From Bog-473 sp963704355 (lineage in GTDB: Bacteria > Actinomycetota > Acidimicrobiia > Acidimicrobiales > RAAP-2): a stretch of 64,000 bases of DNA. The stretch's first letter is position 1; each line of letters opens with the position of its first letter. The position numbers and the translations under genes are program-made. Positions 32,819 to 41,918 of the stretch are shown one piece after another. The notes under the pieces were generated by a model, which searched no databases, had not been told where the DNA came from, and worked only from the letters and a program-made list of their open reading frames with translations. The stretch lies in the NCBI GenBank assembly GCA_963704355.1, contig OY969891.1, forward strand, positions 3,968,001 through 4,032,000. The letters are read 5' to 3'.

Positions 32819-34234
32819 ATGGCAGACATCGACTTCCGTACCACCTCGCTCGCGGAGCTGAGCCGCGCGGTCCGGGCGAAGGAGATGAGCGCGCGTGAGT
32901 TGACCGAGGCCGCGCTCGGCCGCATCGAGCGACTCGACCCGGTCTACAACGCGTTCGTCGCGGTCGACGGCGAGCGGGCGCTCGACGAGGCGGCCCGCAT
33001 CGACGAGCGCATCACGGCCGGACAGGACGCGGGCCCGCTGGCCGGCATCCCGCTCGGAGTGAAGGATCTCCAGAGCGCCGTCGGCTACGTGACGACCTAC
33101 GGCTCCGCATTGCACGCAGACGACCCGCCCGCGGTGGCCGACGACCCCTTCGTGGCCCGGATGCGGGCGGCAGGCTGCGTCGTCGTCGGCAAGACGAACA
33201 CGCCCGAGTTCGGCTTCATGGGCAACACCACCAACGCGCTCTTCGGGCCGTCGCGCAACCCCTGGGACACCGAACGCGGACCGGGAGGGTCCTCCGGCGG
33301 CGCGGCCGCCGCGCTCGCCGCCGGGATGGTGCCGCTCGCCACCGGCTCCGACGGCGGAGGCTCCATCCGCATCCCCTCGGCCTGCTGCGGCCTTTCGGGC
33401 ATGAAGCCGTCGCTCGGCCGGGTGCCGGGCGGGGGCCCCAACCCGCCGGGCTGGATCGATCTCTCTACCAACGGCCCCATGGCCCGCCGCATCGCCGACG
33501 TCGCCCGCGCCCTCGACGTGGCCGTCGGGCCCGATCCCACCGACCTGCGCGCCCTCCCCCGCCCCGAAGCGTCGTGGCTCGCGGCGTTGGACGACCCCCA
33601 CGTCCCGGTGCGTGTCGTTTACGCGCCCACCCTCGGCTACGCCACCGTGGACGACGAGGTGGCCGCAGCCTGCCGTCGTGCGGTCGAAATGCTCGAGACG
33701 ATGGGAGCCGAGGTCATAGTGCTCGACTCGGTCTTTGCGGGCGATCCCATGGCCGACTTCCTCACGTTCACGTCCGCGTGCACGTTGCGAACCCTCCGGC
33801 CGTACATGCGTCATCCCCGCTGGGAGGAGGTCCACCCAGTGCTGCGCCACTTCGTCGACGCCGCGCAGGACACGACGGCGGAGCAGCTGCTGCAGATCTT
33901 CGACCGCTTCTACCTGATGAACCTGCTCCTGGTCGATCTCTTCCGTACGGCGCGCATCCTCGTCACGCCGACCTGCTCGGGACCCGCGCCGTTGGTGGAC
34001 GAGATCACGAGCACGGTCAACGGCGAGACCACGGCCAACTGGATCCAGTTCACCTATCCCTTCAACATGACCAGGTCACCGGCGGCGACGGTCTGCGCTG
34101 GATTCACCATGGGCGGCCTCCCGATCGGTTTGCAGCTGGTCGGCCCCCAGCACGGCGACCTGGTCGTGCTGCGCACTGCGGCCGCACTCGAGGCCGCCCT
34201 CGACCTCGATACGCTCGCACCCTTGCCAGCCTGA
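32819..34234 (+). CDS. Amidase-signature hydrolase
   Basis: A 471-aa enzyme of the amidase signature family. The Ser-cisSer-Lys triad is in place: Lys82 in IPLGVKDLQ, and the two serines in PGGSSGGAAAALAAG near residue 157 together with the GSDGGGSIRIP loop. It cleaves a C-N bond of an amide or nitrogen-containing acid; the substrate is unknown. Full length for the family (about 450-480 aa). It lies 26 bp after the LLM gene, with GGGGGAGGCGTCC upstream. Confidence 0.92.
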   Translation: MADIDFRTTSLAELSRAVRAKEMSARELTEAALGRIERLDPVYNAFVAVDGERALDEAARIDERITAGQDAGPLAGIPLGVKDLQSAVGYVTTYGSALHADDPPAVADDPFVARMRAAGCVVVGKTNTPEFGFMGNTTNALFGPSRNPWDTERGPGGSSGGAAAALAAGMVPLATGSDGGGSIRIPSACCGLSGMKPSLGRVPGGGPNPPGWIDLSTNGPMARRIADVARALDVAVGPDPTDLRALPRPEASWLAALDDPHVPVRVVYAPTLGYATVDDEVAAACRRAVEMLETMGAEVIVLDSVFAGDPMADFLTFTSACTLRTLRPYMRHPRWEEVHPVLRHFVDAAQDTTAEQLLQIFDRFYLMNLLLVDLFRTARILVTPTCSGPAPLVDEITSTVNGETTANWIQFTYPFNMTRSPAATVCAGFTMGGLPIGLQLVGPQHGDLVVLRTAAALEAALDLDTLAPLPA

Positions 34235-34252
34235 CCGAGAGGAGCCGAACCC

Positions 34253-34726
34253 ATGTCGATCGCCAGCCCAACCAGCCGTGACGTCGTGCGCCTCGTGTCC
34301 GAGGAGGACGCGCCCTGGGCCGACACCGGCATCGGCGTCCTGCTCAAGGTGGTGCGCTTCGACGAGCAGCACGGCACCTGGGTCATCCTCAACCGCTTCC
34401 GGCCGGGTGTGCAGCTACAGACGCACCGGCACACCGGCTCGGTCGACGCGTTCACCTCGTCCGGACGCTGGCACTACCTCGAGTATGACTTCTACGTGAC
34501 CGCCGGCTCCTACCTGTTCGAGCCGGCGAACTCTGTGCACACGCTGCACGTGCCCGAGGACAACGTGGGCGACACCGACGTCTGCTTCATCATCGAGGGC
34601 GCGCTGTTGAACCTGGCGCCGGACGGCTCGGTGGAGTCGGTCTCGGACGGCCCGGCCACGCTCGAGGCCTACTACGAGCTGCTCGAGGCGCAGGGCGACC
34701 CTCGCCCCAACGGCATCATCGTCTGA
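34253..34726 (+). CDS. Cupin protein, dihydroxyacetophenone-dioxygenase-like
   Basis: A 157-aa single-domain cupin. Metal ligands fit QTHRHTGSVDAFTSSG (two His and a later acidic residue) and FEPANSVHTLHVPED (His). Length and motif order resemble 2,4'-dihydroxyacetophenone dioxygenase-type cupins. It cleaves or isomerises a small aromatic or keto compound (inference). It follows the amidase by 18 bp with GAGAGGAGCC in front and precedes the P450 by 7 bp. Confidence 0.8.
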   Translation: MSIASPTSRDVVRLVSEEDAPWADTGIGVLLKVVRFDEQHGTWVILNRFRPGVQLQTHRHTGSVDAFTSSGRWHYLEYDFYVTAGSYLFEPANSVHTLHVPEDNVGDTDVCFIIEGALLNLAPDGSVESVSDGPATLEAYYELLEAQGDPRPNGIIV

Positions 34727-34733
34727 CCGCGGT

Positions 34734-35942
34734 TTGTCGGGGTACGAGCGCGTGGGAGTGGACGCCGGCCGCCTTCTCGACCCGTCGCTCTACGCGGCGG
34801 GCGACCCCTTCGAGCTCTATGCCGAGCTGCGCCGGTATGCGCCGGTGTGCTGGGTGGACCGCGCCGACGGCGGGTTCTGGGCCGTGACGACCCACCCCGA
34901 GGTGTCGGGCCTCGGCGCCGACCCCGTCGGGTTCTGCTCGTCGGGGGGGATCCTGGTCGACGAGATCGGCACCAACTACGACGACCCGCCGACCATGATG
35001 CACACGGACCCGCCGCGGCACACGCGCTACCGGCGGCTCGTCCAGCCCGGATTCAAGCCCTCCATGGTGCGCCTCATGGAGGCCGGGGTGGCGGCGAAGG
35101 CGCGGGCGCTGATCGATCGCATCGAGGCCGGCCAGCCCTTCGACGTCGTGACGACGCTGTCGATCCCCTTCCCGCTCCAGGTGATCTGCGAGCTGCTCGG
35201 CGTGGACGGGTCGCAATGGCCGCGCTTCTTCGAGTGGTCCGAGGCGGTCATCCCGGGCGAGAGCGAGCACTCCGAGTCCGAGCGGGGCGAGCTCCAAGCC
35301 GAGATGTGGGGCTATCTCATCGGGGTCGCCGAGCAGCGCCGCGCCGAGCCGGCCGAGGACCTGGTGTCGGTACTGGCCACCGTCGGCGCAGGAGACTCGG
35401 AGGCCGACCGGCTCAGCGAAGCCGAGCTCGCCATGTTCCTGATCCAGCTGCTCGTGGCCGGCAACGAGACGACGCGCAACTTGATCTCGGGCGGGCTGGC
35501 CGCGCTGGCCACCCACCCCGAGCAGTGGGCCGCCCTGCGGGCCGACCCCGAGCTCGTGCCCTCCGCCGTCGAGGAGCTGCTGCGCTGGACCACCCCGGTC
35601 ATCTCGTTCATGCGCACGGCCACCGCGGACTGCACCGTCCGGGGCCAGGCCGTGGCCGGGGGCGATCCCGTGCTCCTCGTCTACGCGTCCGCCAACCGCG
35701 ACGAGGAAGTGTTCGGCCCCGACGCGGACACGCTGCGAGTGGACCGCCACCCGAACCCGCATGTCAGCTTCGGGTTCGGACCGCACTTCTGCCTCGGGGC
35801 GGCCCTGGCCCGGCTCGAGGGCCGGGTCGTCCTGAGCGAGCTGCTCGGGCGCTTCGCCACGTTGACGCCGGCCGGGCCGGTCGAGCGGACGGCCAGTCCC
35901 GTGATCGCCGGCGTCCGGCACGCCCCGCTCGTCTTCGCCTAA
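34734..35942 (+). CDS. Cytochrome P450
   Basis: A 402-aa P450 with all landmarks: I-helix LVAGNETTRNL (Thr for oxygen activation), ExxR in EELLRW, and heme loop FGFGPHFCLGAALAR (Cys near residue 353). It is soluble, so a bacterial class I system that needs a ferredoxin; none lies adjacent. The start may be TTG 34734 or GTG 34752. Last gene of the 29.7-35.9 kb run. Hydroxylates a hydrophobic substrate such as a fatty acid, terpenoid or steroid. Confidence 0.94.
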   Translation: MSGYERVGVDAGRLLDPSLYAAGDPFELYAELRRYAPVCWVDRADGGFWAVTTHPEVSGLGADPVGFCSSGGILVDEIGTNYDDPPTMMHTDPPRHTRYRRLVQPGFKPSMVRLMEAGVAAKARALIDRIEAGQPFDVVTTLSIPFPLQVICELLGVDGSQWPRFFEWSEAVIPGESEHSESERGELQAEMWGYLIGVAEQRRAEPAEDLVSVLATVGAGDSEADRLSEAELAMFLIQLLVAGNETTRNLISGGLAALATHPEQWAALRADPELVPSAVEELLRWTTPVISFMRTATADCTVRGQAVAGGDPVLLVYASANRDEEVFGPDADTLRVDRHPNPHVSFGFGPHFCLGAALARLEGRVVLSELLGRFATLTPAGPVERTASPVIAGVRHAPLVFA

Positions 35943-36080
35943 AGCCGACCGGTTGACCCCCCATCTTCCGTCCACCCGGCGACGACGGGTCGAGCACCAG
36001 GGCTGCGGTGACTGGACGGCGCGGACGCTGGAGCGCCTCGCGGTGGGCTGTCCGGAGCTGGACACGACCCGTGGTGCACA

Positions 36081-36118
36081 CGAGAGCTAAACGATTTCGT
36101 TGGCAGTTTCTGGAGACA
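36081..36118. repeat. Dispersed palindromic element, degenerate copy 3
   Basis: The end AGTTTCTGGAGACA (36105-36118) matches the right arm of the element at 61.37 kb (AGTTTTCGGAGACA) with two changes, and CGAGAGC (36081) matches the left flank of other copies. The central palindrome is shortened. It lies in the 252-bp gap between the convergent P450 and MFS genes, in which nothing else is seen. Confidence 0.55.
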
Positions 36119-36194
36119 CCGCCGGCCCTCTTACCTCGGCCGTTCGGCGTCTGATCGGGCAGCCTCCCGGCCTGTCCCCGACGAACCCACAGCC

Positions 36195-37850
36195 TCAGGC
36201 CGGGACCGGGGCCGGGGCCGGGGCCGGCGCGACGTCCTGCGAACCCTCCACCCACTGAGCGTCGGAGGGTTCCACGACGGCCTCGACCTCGCGACCGGGG
36301 AGCAGGCGGAACGCGGCGAGCGCACCAACGAAAGCGACGCCGGCACCCGCGATGCACGCCACCATCAACCCGCTGTGGAACGCGTGGAACACGATCGTTT
36401 CGAGCGCCGGCTGGACCGCATGCGGGGCGCGGTGCACGACGGCGAGCGCGGCCGCCACCGACTGGTGCGACTCCGTCTTGGGCCCGGCCGGGATGGGAAG
36501 CGGCCGGAAGGCGCTGAGGATCTTCGGTCCGTAGGACGAGACGAAAATGGAGCCGAAGACCGCCACGCCGAGCGTCCCGCCGAGTTCGCGCGTCGTGTTG
36601 TTGACGCCGGCGGCGGCCCCGCGCTGCTCGTCGGGCACCGACCCCATCACCGCCTCCGCCGTGGGCGCCGTGATGGAGGACAGCCCGAGGGCGAGGAGCA
36701 CCATCGACACGATGAGGGGCCCGAAGTACTCGGTGTTGGCCTGCGAGTTGAAGGCCGCCACCACCAGGCCGCCGCCCATCAGGAGCAGCCCGAGCGTCAC
36801 CACGAGGCGCGACCCGACCCGCAGCGCCACCACGGCGGCAATTGGCGTGAAGACCGCGGCGACGATGGCGAAGGGCAGAGTGTGCACGCCGGCGGACAGG
36901 GTGGAGTATCCCTTCACGAATTGGAAGTACTGGGTGATCAGGAAGATGAACCCGAAGAGGCAGAAGAACGCCACCGAAATGGAGATCGCGCCCCCGGTAA
37001 AGCGGCGGATCAGGAAGACCCGCACGTCGAGCAGCGGCCCCTCGGTGCGCAGCTCGACGAACGCGAAGACCGTCAGCAGCAGCGCCGCGATGGCGAAGCA
37101 GGCCAGCGTCCCGGTCGCCGTCCATCCCCACTGCGGCCCCTCAATGATGGCGAGCACCAGCGCGGTCACCCCTGCCGTCGAGATGACCACGCCCCGCACG
37201 TCGAAGCGGTGCACGCGGATCCGGGGCAGGCGCGGGATGAGCACCTGGCCGGCGACGAGCGTCACCGCGACGATCGGCAGGTTGACGAGGAAGATCGAGC
37301 CGTACCAGAAGTGCTCGAGCAGCGCTCCGCCCACGATGGGACCGAAGGCGACGGCGATGCCCGACGTGGCGCCCCAGATCCCGAGGGCCTTCTGGCGCTC
37401 GGCGTGGTCGGGGAAGACGCTCGTCAAGATGGCCAGGCTGGCCGGGAAGATGAAGGCCGCCGCCACGCCCATCAGCGCCCGGGTGGCGATCAGCGTGCCG
37501 GTCGAGTGCGACGCCGCGGCCGCCGCGGAGAACAGGCCGAAGAAGACGAGCCCGACCTGCATGGTGCCCTTGCGACCCAGGCGGTCGCCCACCCCGCCGC
37601 CCGCCAGCAACAGACCGGCGAAGGCGAGGCTGTACGCGTCGACGATCCACTGCAACGAGCTGATGGAGGCGCCGAGATGCCGGTTCAGGGTGGGCAGCGC
37701 GACGTTGACGATCGTGTTGTCGACCACGACCAGGAACACGCTCAGGCACAGCACCGGCAGGATCAGCCAGCGCCGGTCGGTCGGCGTCGCCCCGGCGGTG
37801 CTCCCGTTCACGGGTGCTGCGGGCGAGGTCTCGAGAGTGGGTCCGGGCAT
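36195..37850 (-). CDS. DHA2-family (EmrB/QacA type) MFS drug transporter
   Basis: A 551-aa, 14-helix proton-driven exporter. Motifs: VVVDNTIVNVALPTLNRHL at helix 1, GDRLGRKGTMQ (motif A), and GPIVGGALLEHFWYGSIFLVNLPI (motif C region). ATG 37850 is chosen since AAGGAG stands 6 nt before it; GTG 37877 is an extension. The C-terminus ends in a proline-alanine repeat. Divergent from a TetR gene with a large palindrome between them, the classic arrangement for drug-induced export. Confidence 0.94.
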   Translation of the reverse strand: MPGPTLETSPAAPVNGSTAGATPTDRRWLILPVLCLSVFLVVVDNTIVNVALPTLNRHLGASISSLQWIVDAYSLAFAGLLLAGGGVGDRLGRKGTMQVGLVFFGLFSAAAAASHSTGTLIATRALMGVAAAFIFPASLAILTSVFPDHAERQKALGIWGATSGIAVAFGPIVGGALLEHFWYGSIFLVNLPIVAVTLVAGQVLIPRLPRIRVHRFDVRGVVISTAGVTALVLAIIEGPQWGWTATGTLACFAIAALLLTVFAFVELRTEGPLLDVRVFLIRRFTGGAISISVAFFCLFGFIFLITQYFQFVKGYSTLSAGVHTLPFAIVAAVFTPIAAVVALRVGSRLVVTLGLLLMGGGLVVAAFNSQANTEYFGPLIVSMVLLALGLSSITAPTAEAVMGSVPDEQRGAAAGVNNTTRELGGTLGVAVFGSIFVSSYGPKILSAFRPLPIPAGPKTESHQSVAAALAVVHRAPHAVQPALETIVFHAFHSGLMVACIAGAGVAFVGALAAFRLLPGREVEAVVEPSDAQWVEGSQDVAPAPAPAPVPA

Positions 37851-37883
37851 CTCGGCTCCTTCCGTCACTTCCATCACCTGTAT

Positions 37884-37917
37884 AGAACGATGTGCTATAC
37901 TTATAGCACGATGTTCT
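37884..37917. promoter_or_regulatory. TetR-type operator palindrome between MFS and TetR genes
   Basis: AGAAC (37884-37888) and GTTCT (37913-37917) are the outer arms; GTGCTATA (37892-37899) and TATAGCAC (37902-37909) form a perfect inner repeat around CT. The inner 18 bp alone is a perfect palindrome. It lies 33 bp upstream of the MFS start and 4 bp before the TetR start codon, so binding would block both promoters. Confidence 0.8.
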
Positions 37918-37921
37918 TCAG

Positions 37922-38530
37922 ATGCCTACGGAAATGACGAAAAACCGCCGGACCAGGACCCCCAGCGCCGACATGGAGGCCGCCCTCCTCGATGCCGCCA
38001 TCGAGATCCTCGAGACCGAGGGCCCCGACGCCCTGTCGGTGCGCCGGATCGCCAGCGCGGCCGGGGTCGCCCCCATGGGCGTCTACAACCACTTCGAGTC
38101 CAAGTCCGGGATCATCGAGGCCCTCTTCGTCCAAGGCTTCGAACGCCTGGCCGAGGCGATCAACGCCATCGCCGACATCCAGGACCCCTACGAGGCGCTG
38201 CGCGAGGCCGGGCGCCGCTACCGCGACCTGGCCCTGGCCCACCCGATGGTGTACCAGGTGATGTTCCTGCGGGCCGTCCCCGGCTTCGAGCCCAGCGAGC
38301 CGGCAATCGAGGTCGCGGCCTCGGCGTTCGCCAGCCTCGAGGCCGCCGTCCAGCGGGCCATGACCGCCGGCGTGCTGGCCCCGGCTCCGCCGACCGAGAC
38401 GGCGCAACTGATCTGGTCCACCATCCACGGCTGGGTGTCGCTCGAGCTCCTCGGCATCGGCTTCGTCGAGGACCAGGCCGCCGGCTTCGACCGCGTGTGC
38501 CGGTCCATGCTCCGCGGCCTCCGCCCCTAG
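37922..38530 (+). CDS. TetR/AcrR-family regulator
   Basis: A 202-aa regulator. The helix-turn-helix is in DALSVRRIASAAGVAPMGVYNHFESKSGIIEALF. The C-terminal ligand domain ends FGIHGW-type (IWSTIHGWVSLELLGIGF), a WHG-like TetR C-domain. It probably represses its own gene and the divergent MFS pump by binding the 37884-37917 palindrome. ATG 37922 overlaps the operator edge; ATG 37934 is the alternative. Confidence 0.93.
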   Translation: MPTEMTKNRRTRTPSADMEAALLDAAIEILETEGPDALSVRRIASAAGVAPMGVYNHFESKSGIIEALFVQGFERLAEAINAIADIQDPYEALREAGRRYRDLALAHPMVYQVMFLRAVPGFEPSEPAIEVAASAFASLEAAVQRAMTAGVLAPAPPTETAQLIWSTIHGWVSLELLGIGFVEDQAAGFDRVCRSMLRGLRP

Positions 38531-38606
38531 TCCGGCGCTCTCCCTGCAGGGACCGCCGCCCCTCGCCGCGCCACGCCCGCCTTCATCGGGCTCACGTCAC
38601 CGACTG

Positions 38607-39254
38607 TTACCGCGGGTCGGGACGATCCAGGTACCAGTGCCGCGCCGTCGAGGGATACCACCGCGTCCCTTCGCCGCTCCGTAAGCCGATCATCCCGAAG
38701 CGCGTGACGGTGCGCTGTCCCCCCTCGCTGTCCCCGTAGAGCAGGTCGACGGTGAACGGCTGGACATCCGCGACGACCCGACCGAGCCAGCCGTAGTCGG
38801 GGTCGCTGTTGTCCCGGATGGCGGCCTGCCAGAACCCGTAGTCACCCGGCGCCACGTAGAGATCGCGCGTCTGCAGGTGGAAGTCCCCGGGGTCTGCGTG
38901 CGGCACGGTCGAGCTCTGCGCCCCCTCCATCAGGTGCCAACCGATGGGCACAGCCAGGCCCGACCCGACGTTGCGCAGCGAGATGGACAAGTACAGGTTC
39001 CCGTCCACCGACTCGACGGTCCCCTGGCCCCCCTCGACCTGGGCCCAGTGGTTGTCCATCCACCGGATCTTCTGGGCCGGGTCCTGCTGACGCGATGTGA
39101 CGAGCACAGGCCGCAGGTTCACCCGGTAGGCGGCCTCGGAGACCCGCGCCGCCCGGTTGGCCGAACGCACCGCCGCGAACGTGGCCACCGCGAGCACGAG
39201 GGTCCCGATGGCGGTGGCGAACGTCGCGATGTCGGACCAGTTCGTCGCGAGCAC
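38607..39254 (-). CDS. Membrane-anchored hypothetical protein
   Basis: A 215-aa protein with one N-terminal helix (SDIATFATAIGTLVLAVATFAAVRSANRAARVSEAA) and a beta-rich domain in which strands such as NLYLSISLRNVGSGLAVPIGWHLM alternate with loops. Similar proteins with ATxxAxVRSAxRxAxxSE anchors are common in actinobacteria and unassigned. No catalytic motif is seen. It is convergent with the TetR gene. Confidence 0.75.
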   Translation of the reverse strand: MLATNWSDIATFATAIGTLVLAVATFAAVRSANRAARVSEAAYRVNLRPVLVTSRQQDPAQKIRWMDNHWAQVEGGQGTVESVDGNLYLSISLRNVGSGLAVPIGWHLMEGAQSSTVPHADPGDFHLQTRDLYVAPGDYGFWQAAIRDNSDPDYGWLGRVVADVQPFTVDLLYGDSEGGQRTVTRFGMIGLRSGEGTRWYPSTARHWYLDRPDPR

Positions 39255-39307
39255 GACGGGGAGACTAGGGCGTCGGCCGGCCGGAGGCGTCCTGGCAGAC
39301 TGTGCCC

Positions 39308-39682
39308 ATGCTCGACCACGTGTCCATCCAGTGCGCCGACTTTAAGCGCAGCGCCGCGTTCTACGACGCCGTGCTCGCTCCCCTCGGGAGTTCCCGGGTG
39401 CTCGAGGTCGGGACCGATGCCATCGGCTACGGCGTCCCGCCCGTCCCCACGTTTTGGATCGAGCGCCAGCAGACCGGCGACGGGTTCCGCGAGACGCACG
39501 TGGCGTTCGCCGCTCCGGACCACGCCGCCGTGCACGCGTTCGTAGAGGCGGCCCGTGCGTGCGGAGCCGAGGTCCTGCACGAGCCGCGCGTGTGGCCCGA
39601 GTACCAGGCCACGTACTACGGCGGGTTCGTCCGGGACCCCGACGGCAACAACGTCGAGGCCGTGTGCCGCCGCCCCGAGTGA
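39308..39682 (+). CDS. VOC-family protein
   Basis: A 124-aa single VOC domain: MLDHVSIQCADFKRSAAFYDAVLAPLGSSRV at the start and GGFVRDPDGNNVEAVCRRP at the end, with His4, a middle His (RETHVAF) and the late Glu as possible metal ligands. Probably a dimer. The substrate is unknown. ATG 39308 preferred; GTG 39302 is two codons upstream. Confidence 0.87.
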   Translation: MLDHVSIQCADFKRSAAFYDAVLAPLGSSRVLEVGTDAIGYGVPPVPTFWIERQQTGDGFRETHVAFAAPDHAAVHAFVEAARACGAEVLHEPRVWPEYQATYYGGFVRDPDGNNVEAVCRRPE

Positions 39683-39710
39683 CCGGACTGCTCGGCTCGG
39701 CCGGCGACGA

Positions 39711-40547
39711 TCAGCCGTAGAGCGAGACGTAGTAGTTGAGGACAGTCGTGCACACGCCGTGCTGGACGGCCGGCAGCGTGCACGTGGCGAGGTAGGCGGA
39801 CGCCTTGCCCTTCGAAGGCATGTAGAGCACGACCCCGTTCGCCGGGTCCTGACCGCCCGACGGCTGGCCGTCGGCGGCGACGCCCGGAGGGTCGTAGAAG
39901 GCCACCTCGTTCGCGGTTTTCGGGAAGACGGTCTCGGTCGCCGGATGCGGCGCGCAGCTCTTGCCCAGGTCGCGCACCGTCGCCTCGGCCGCCGCGCTCA
40001 CGAGCGGGCACCCGAGCGCCGCCGCCTGCACGGGGCTCGCTCCGGTCTCATAGCCCTCGATCGCCTCGGCAGTCGACGACGACGGTACGTGGCCCCCGGA
40101 GCCTGGGCTGGACGCGATGGTCTCCCCTGTAGGCGTGATGAGCAGGCCGCCACTGCCGTCGGCGCCGTACTCTGCCCTGCAGACCCAGCCCATCGGCCCG
40201 AGCATCATCATGGTCCCGGCGGTGTCGCTGTAGACGACGAGATAGGACGCCTCGTCGGTGGGAACCGTTACCGAGGCCGTCGCCGGGAGCGTCGTGGAGG
40301 GCGGAGGCGACGCGATCGCCACGGTCGTCTTGCAGGCCACGATCGACAGGGCGGCCGTCGTGGTGGCCGGCGGCGCGGTCGTGGTGGTCGTCGACGTGGA
40401 CGTGGTCGTCGGGCCCAACGTCGTGGTCGATCGGGGCGGAGCCGCGTTCGAGTTCGAGGGCGAGCCCCCGCAGCTGCTGAGCAGGAAGGCGCCGGGCACC
40501 ATGATCAGCGCGCCGACCTGCACGGCGCGCGCCAGCTTTTTCATCAC
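39711..40547 (-). CDS. Secreted lipoprotein, unknown
   Basis: A 278-aa lipoprotein with lipobox LLSSCGG (Cys26), followed by a Thr/Pro linker (STTTLGPTTTSTSTTTTTAP). The mature domain has six more Cys (IVACKTT, GWVCRAEYG, LGCPLV, KSCAPH, ATCTLPAV, HGVCTT), which could make three disulfides. Family not recognised. The acyl-CoA dehydrogenase gene ends 6 bp upstream on the same strand. Confidence 0.75.
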   Translation of the reverse strand: MMKKLARAVQVGALIMVPGAFLLSSCGGSPSNSNAAPPRSTTTLGPTTTSTSTTTTTAPPATTTAALSIVACKTTVAIASPPPSTTLPATASVTVPTDEASYLVVYSDTAGTMMMLGPMGWVCRAEYGADGSGGLLITPTGETIASSPGSGGHVPSSSTAEAIEGYETGASPVQAAALGCPLVSAAAEATVRDLGKSCAPHPATETVFPKTANEVAFYDPPGVAADGQPSGGQDPANGVVLYMPSKGKASAYLATCTLPAVQHGVCTTVLNYYVSLYG

Positions 40548-40553
40548 GGGCGG

Positions 40554-41855
40554 CTACGCGTCCACCGTCAGCGTCTCCAGGAGGTCCGCAAACTTCTGGC
40601 ATGCCGCGGCTCGACGCGTCGGGATGTGTTCGGACGGCACCTCATGGGGCACGTATCCCTTCAACACCTGTCGGGCGACCGTCTGTCGGTGCACCTCGTC
40701 CGGCCCGTCGTAGATGCGTGCCGCCCGCGCCGCCCGGTACATGTGCTCGAGCGGCAGGTCGCACGAGAAGCCGAGCGACCCGTGGACCTGAATTGCCCGG
40801 TCGATGACGTCGTGGAGAACCTTGGCGCCGAAGTACTTGATCATGGCGATCTCCACCCGCGCCGCCGACGCGCCCTCTTGGTCCATCTTCCAGGCCGCCT
40901 GGAGCGTCATGAGCCGGGCGGCCTGCATCTCGGCCATGGAATCGGCGATCCAGTTCTGGATCGTCTGCTTCTCGGCCAGCGTCGAGCCGTGTGCGTACCG
41001 CGACACCGAACGCTCGCAGAGCATGTCGAACGCACGCCGGGACTGCCCCAACCAGCGCATGCAGTGGTGAATTCGCCCGGGCCCGAGTCGCTTCTGCGCC
41101 AGAGCGAACCCCGAGCCTTCGCGCCCGATCAGGTTCCCGGCCGGCACCCGTACGTCGACGTACTTGATCTCGGCGTGGTTGCCGAAGCGCCCGAAGGGCG
41201 TCTCGGGGTCGTCCATCGTGGCGACGTCGCGCATGATGTCCACGCCGGGTGTGTCCGCCGGAACGATGATCATCGACGACCCCTGGTACGGGTGGACGTC
41301 GGGGTTGGTCACCGCCATCACGATGAGGAAGTCCGCCACCGAGCCGTTTGAGGTGAACCACTTGTGGCCGTTGATGACCCACTCGTCGCCGTCGCGCACG
41401 GCCGACGTCGCGAGCAGCGTCGGGTCGGAGCCCGCGGTGTTGGGCTCCGTCATGGAGAAGGCCGAGCGCAGCTCGCCGTCCAGCAATGGCTGCAGCCACT
41501 GCGCCCGCATCGCCTCGTCGCCCGTCTCCTCGATGCCCACCGCCAGCAACTCGGCGTTCCCCGAATCCGGGGCGTTGTTGCCGAACACCACTGGCGCCAG
41601 TGGCGACTGCCCGAGGATCTCGTGCATCAGCCCGAGCTTCACCTGCCCGAATCCCATCCCCCCGAGGGCCGGCGGCAGGTGCGCCGCCCACAGGCCCTCT
41701 GCCTTCACCTGGTCCTGGAGCGGCCGAATCACCTGGCGCACCTGGTCGTAGGTGAGGTCCAGCGTCTCGAGCGGGAACACCTCGTCCCGCACGAAGGCGC
41801 GCATCCACCCGAGCTTCTCCTCGAACTCCGGTTCGGTCGAGAAATCCCAGGCCAT
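40554..41855 (-). CDS. Acyl-CoA dehydrogenase
   Basis: A 433-aa FAD enzyme of fatty-acid beta-oxidation or a related degradation. Signatures: SAFSMTEPNTAGSDPT (first signature), VINGHKWFTSNG, and the C-terminal IKYFGAKVLHDVIDRAIQVHGSLGFSCDLPLEHMYRAARAARIYDG. The catalytic base region in this branch is not the usual Glu of the short-chain enzymes, so it is nearer the FadE-like large members. ATG 41855. Divergent from bioB, 63 bp away. Confidence 0.93.
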   Translation of the reverse strand: MAWDFSTEPEFEEKLGWMRAFVRDEVFPLETLDLTYDQVRQVIRPLQDQVKAEGLWAAHLPPALGGMGFGQVKLGLMHEILGQSPLAPVVFGNNAPDSGNAELLAVGIEETGDEAMRAQWLQPLLDGELRSAFSMTEPNTAGSDPTLLATSAVRDGDEWVINGHKWFTSNGSVADFLIVMAVTNPDVHPYQGSSMIIVPADTPGVDIMRDVATMDDPETPFGRFGNHAEIKYVDVRVPAGNLIGREGSGFALAQKRLGPGRIHHCMRWLGQSRRAFDMLCERSVSRYAHGSTLAEKQTIQNWIADSMAEMQAARLMTLQAAWKMDQEGASAARVEIAMIKYFGAKVLHDVIDRAIQVHGSLGFSCDLPLEHMYRAARAARIYDGPDEVHRQTVARQVLKGYVPHEVPSEHIPTRRAAACQKFADLLETLTVDA

Positions 41856-41918
41856 GGCGTCCTCCGATCAGTGCCGCCAGCTTCCGCCGCGCAACACCAT
41901 GCCACTACCGTGGGCGCC

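Noticed and set aside
32357..34234. 625-residue frame fusing the LLM region to the amidase
   Set aside because: The first 150 residues are an out-of-frame reading of the LLM gene; the amidase starts at 32819.
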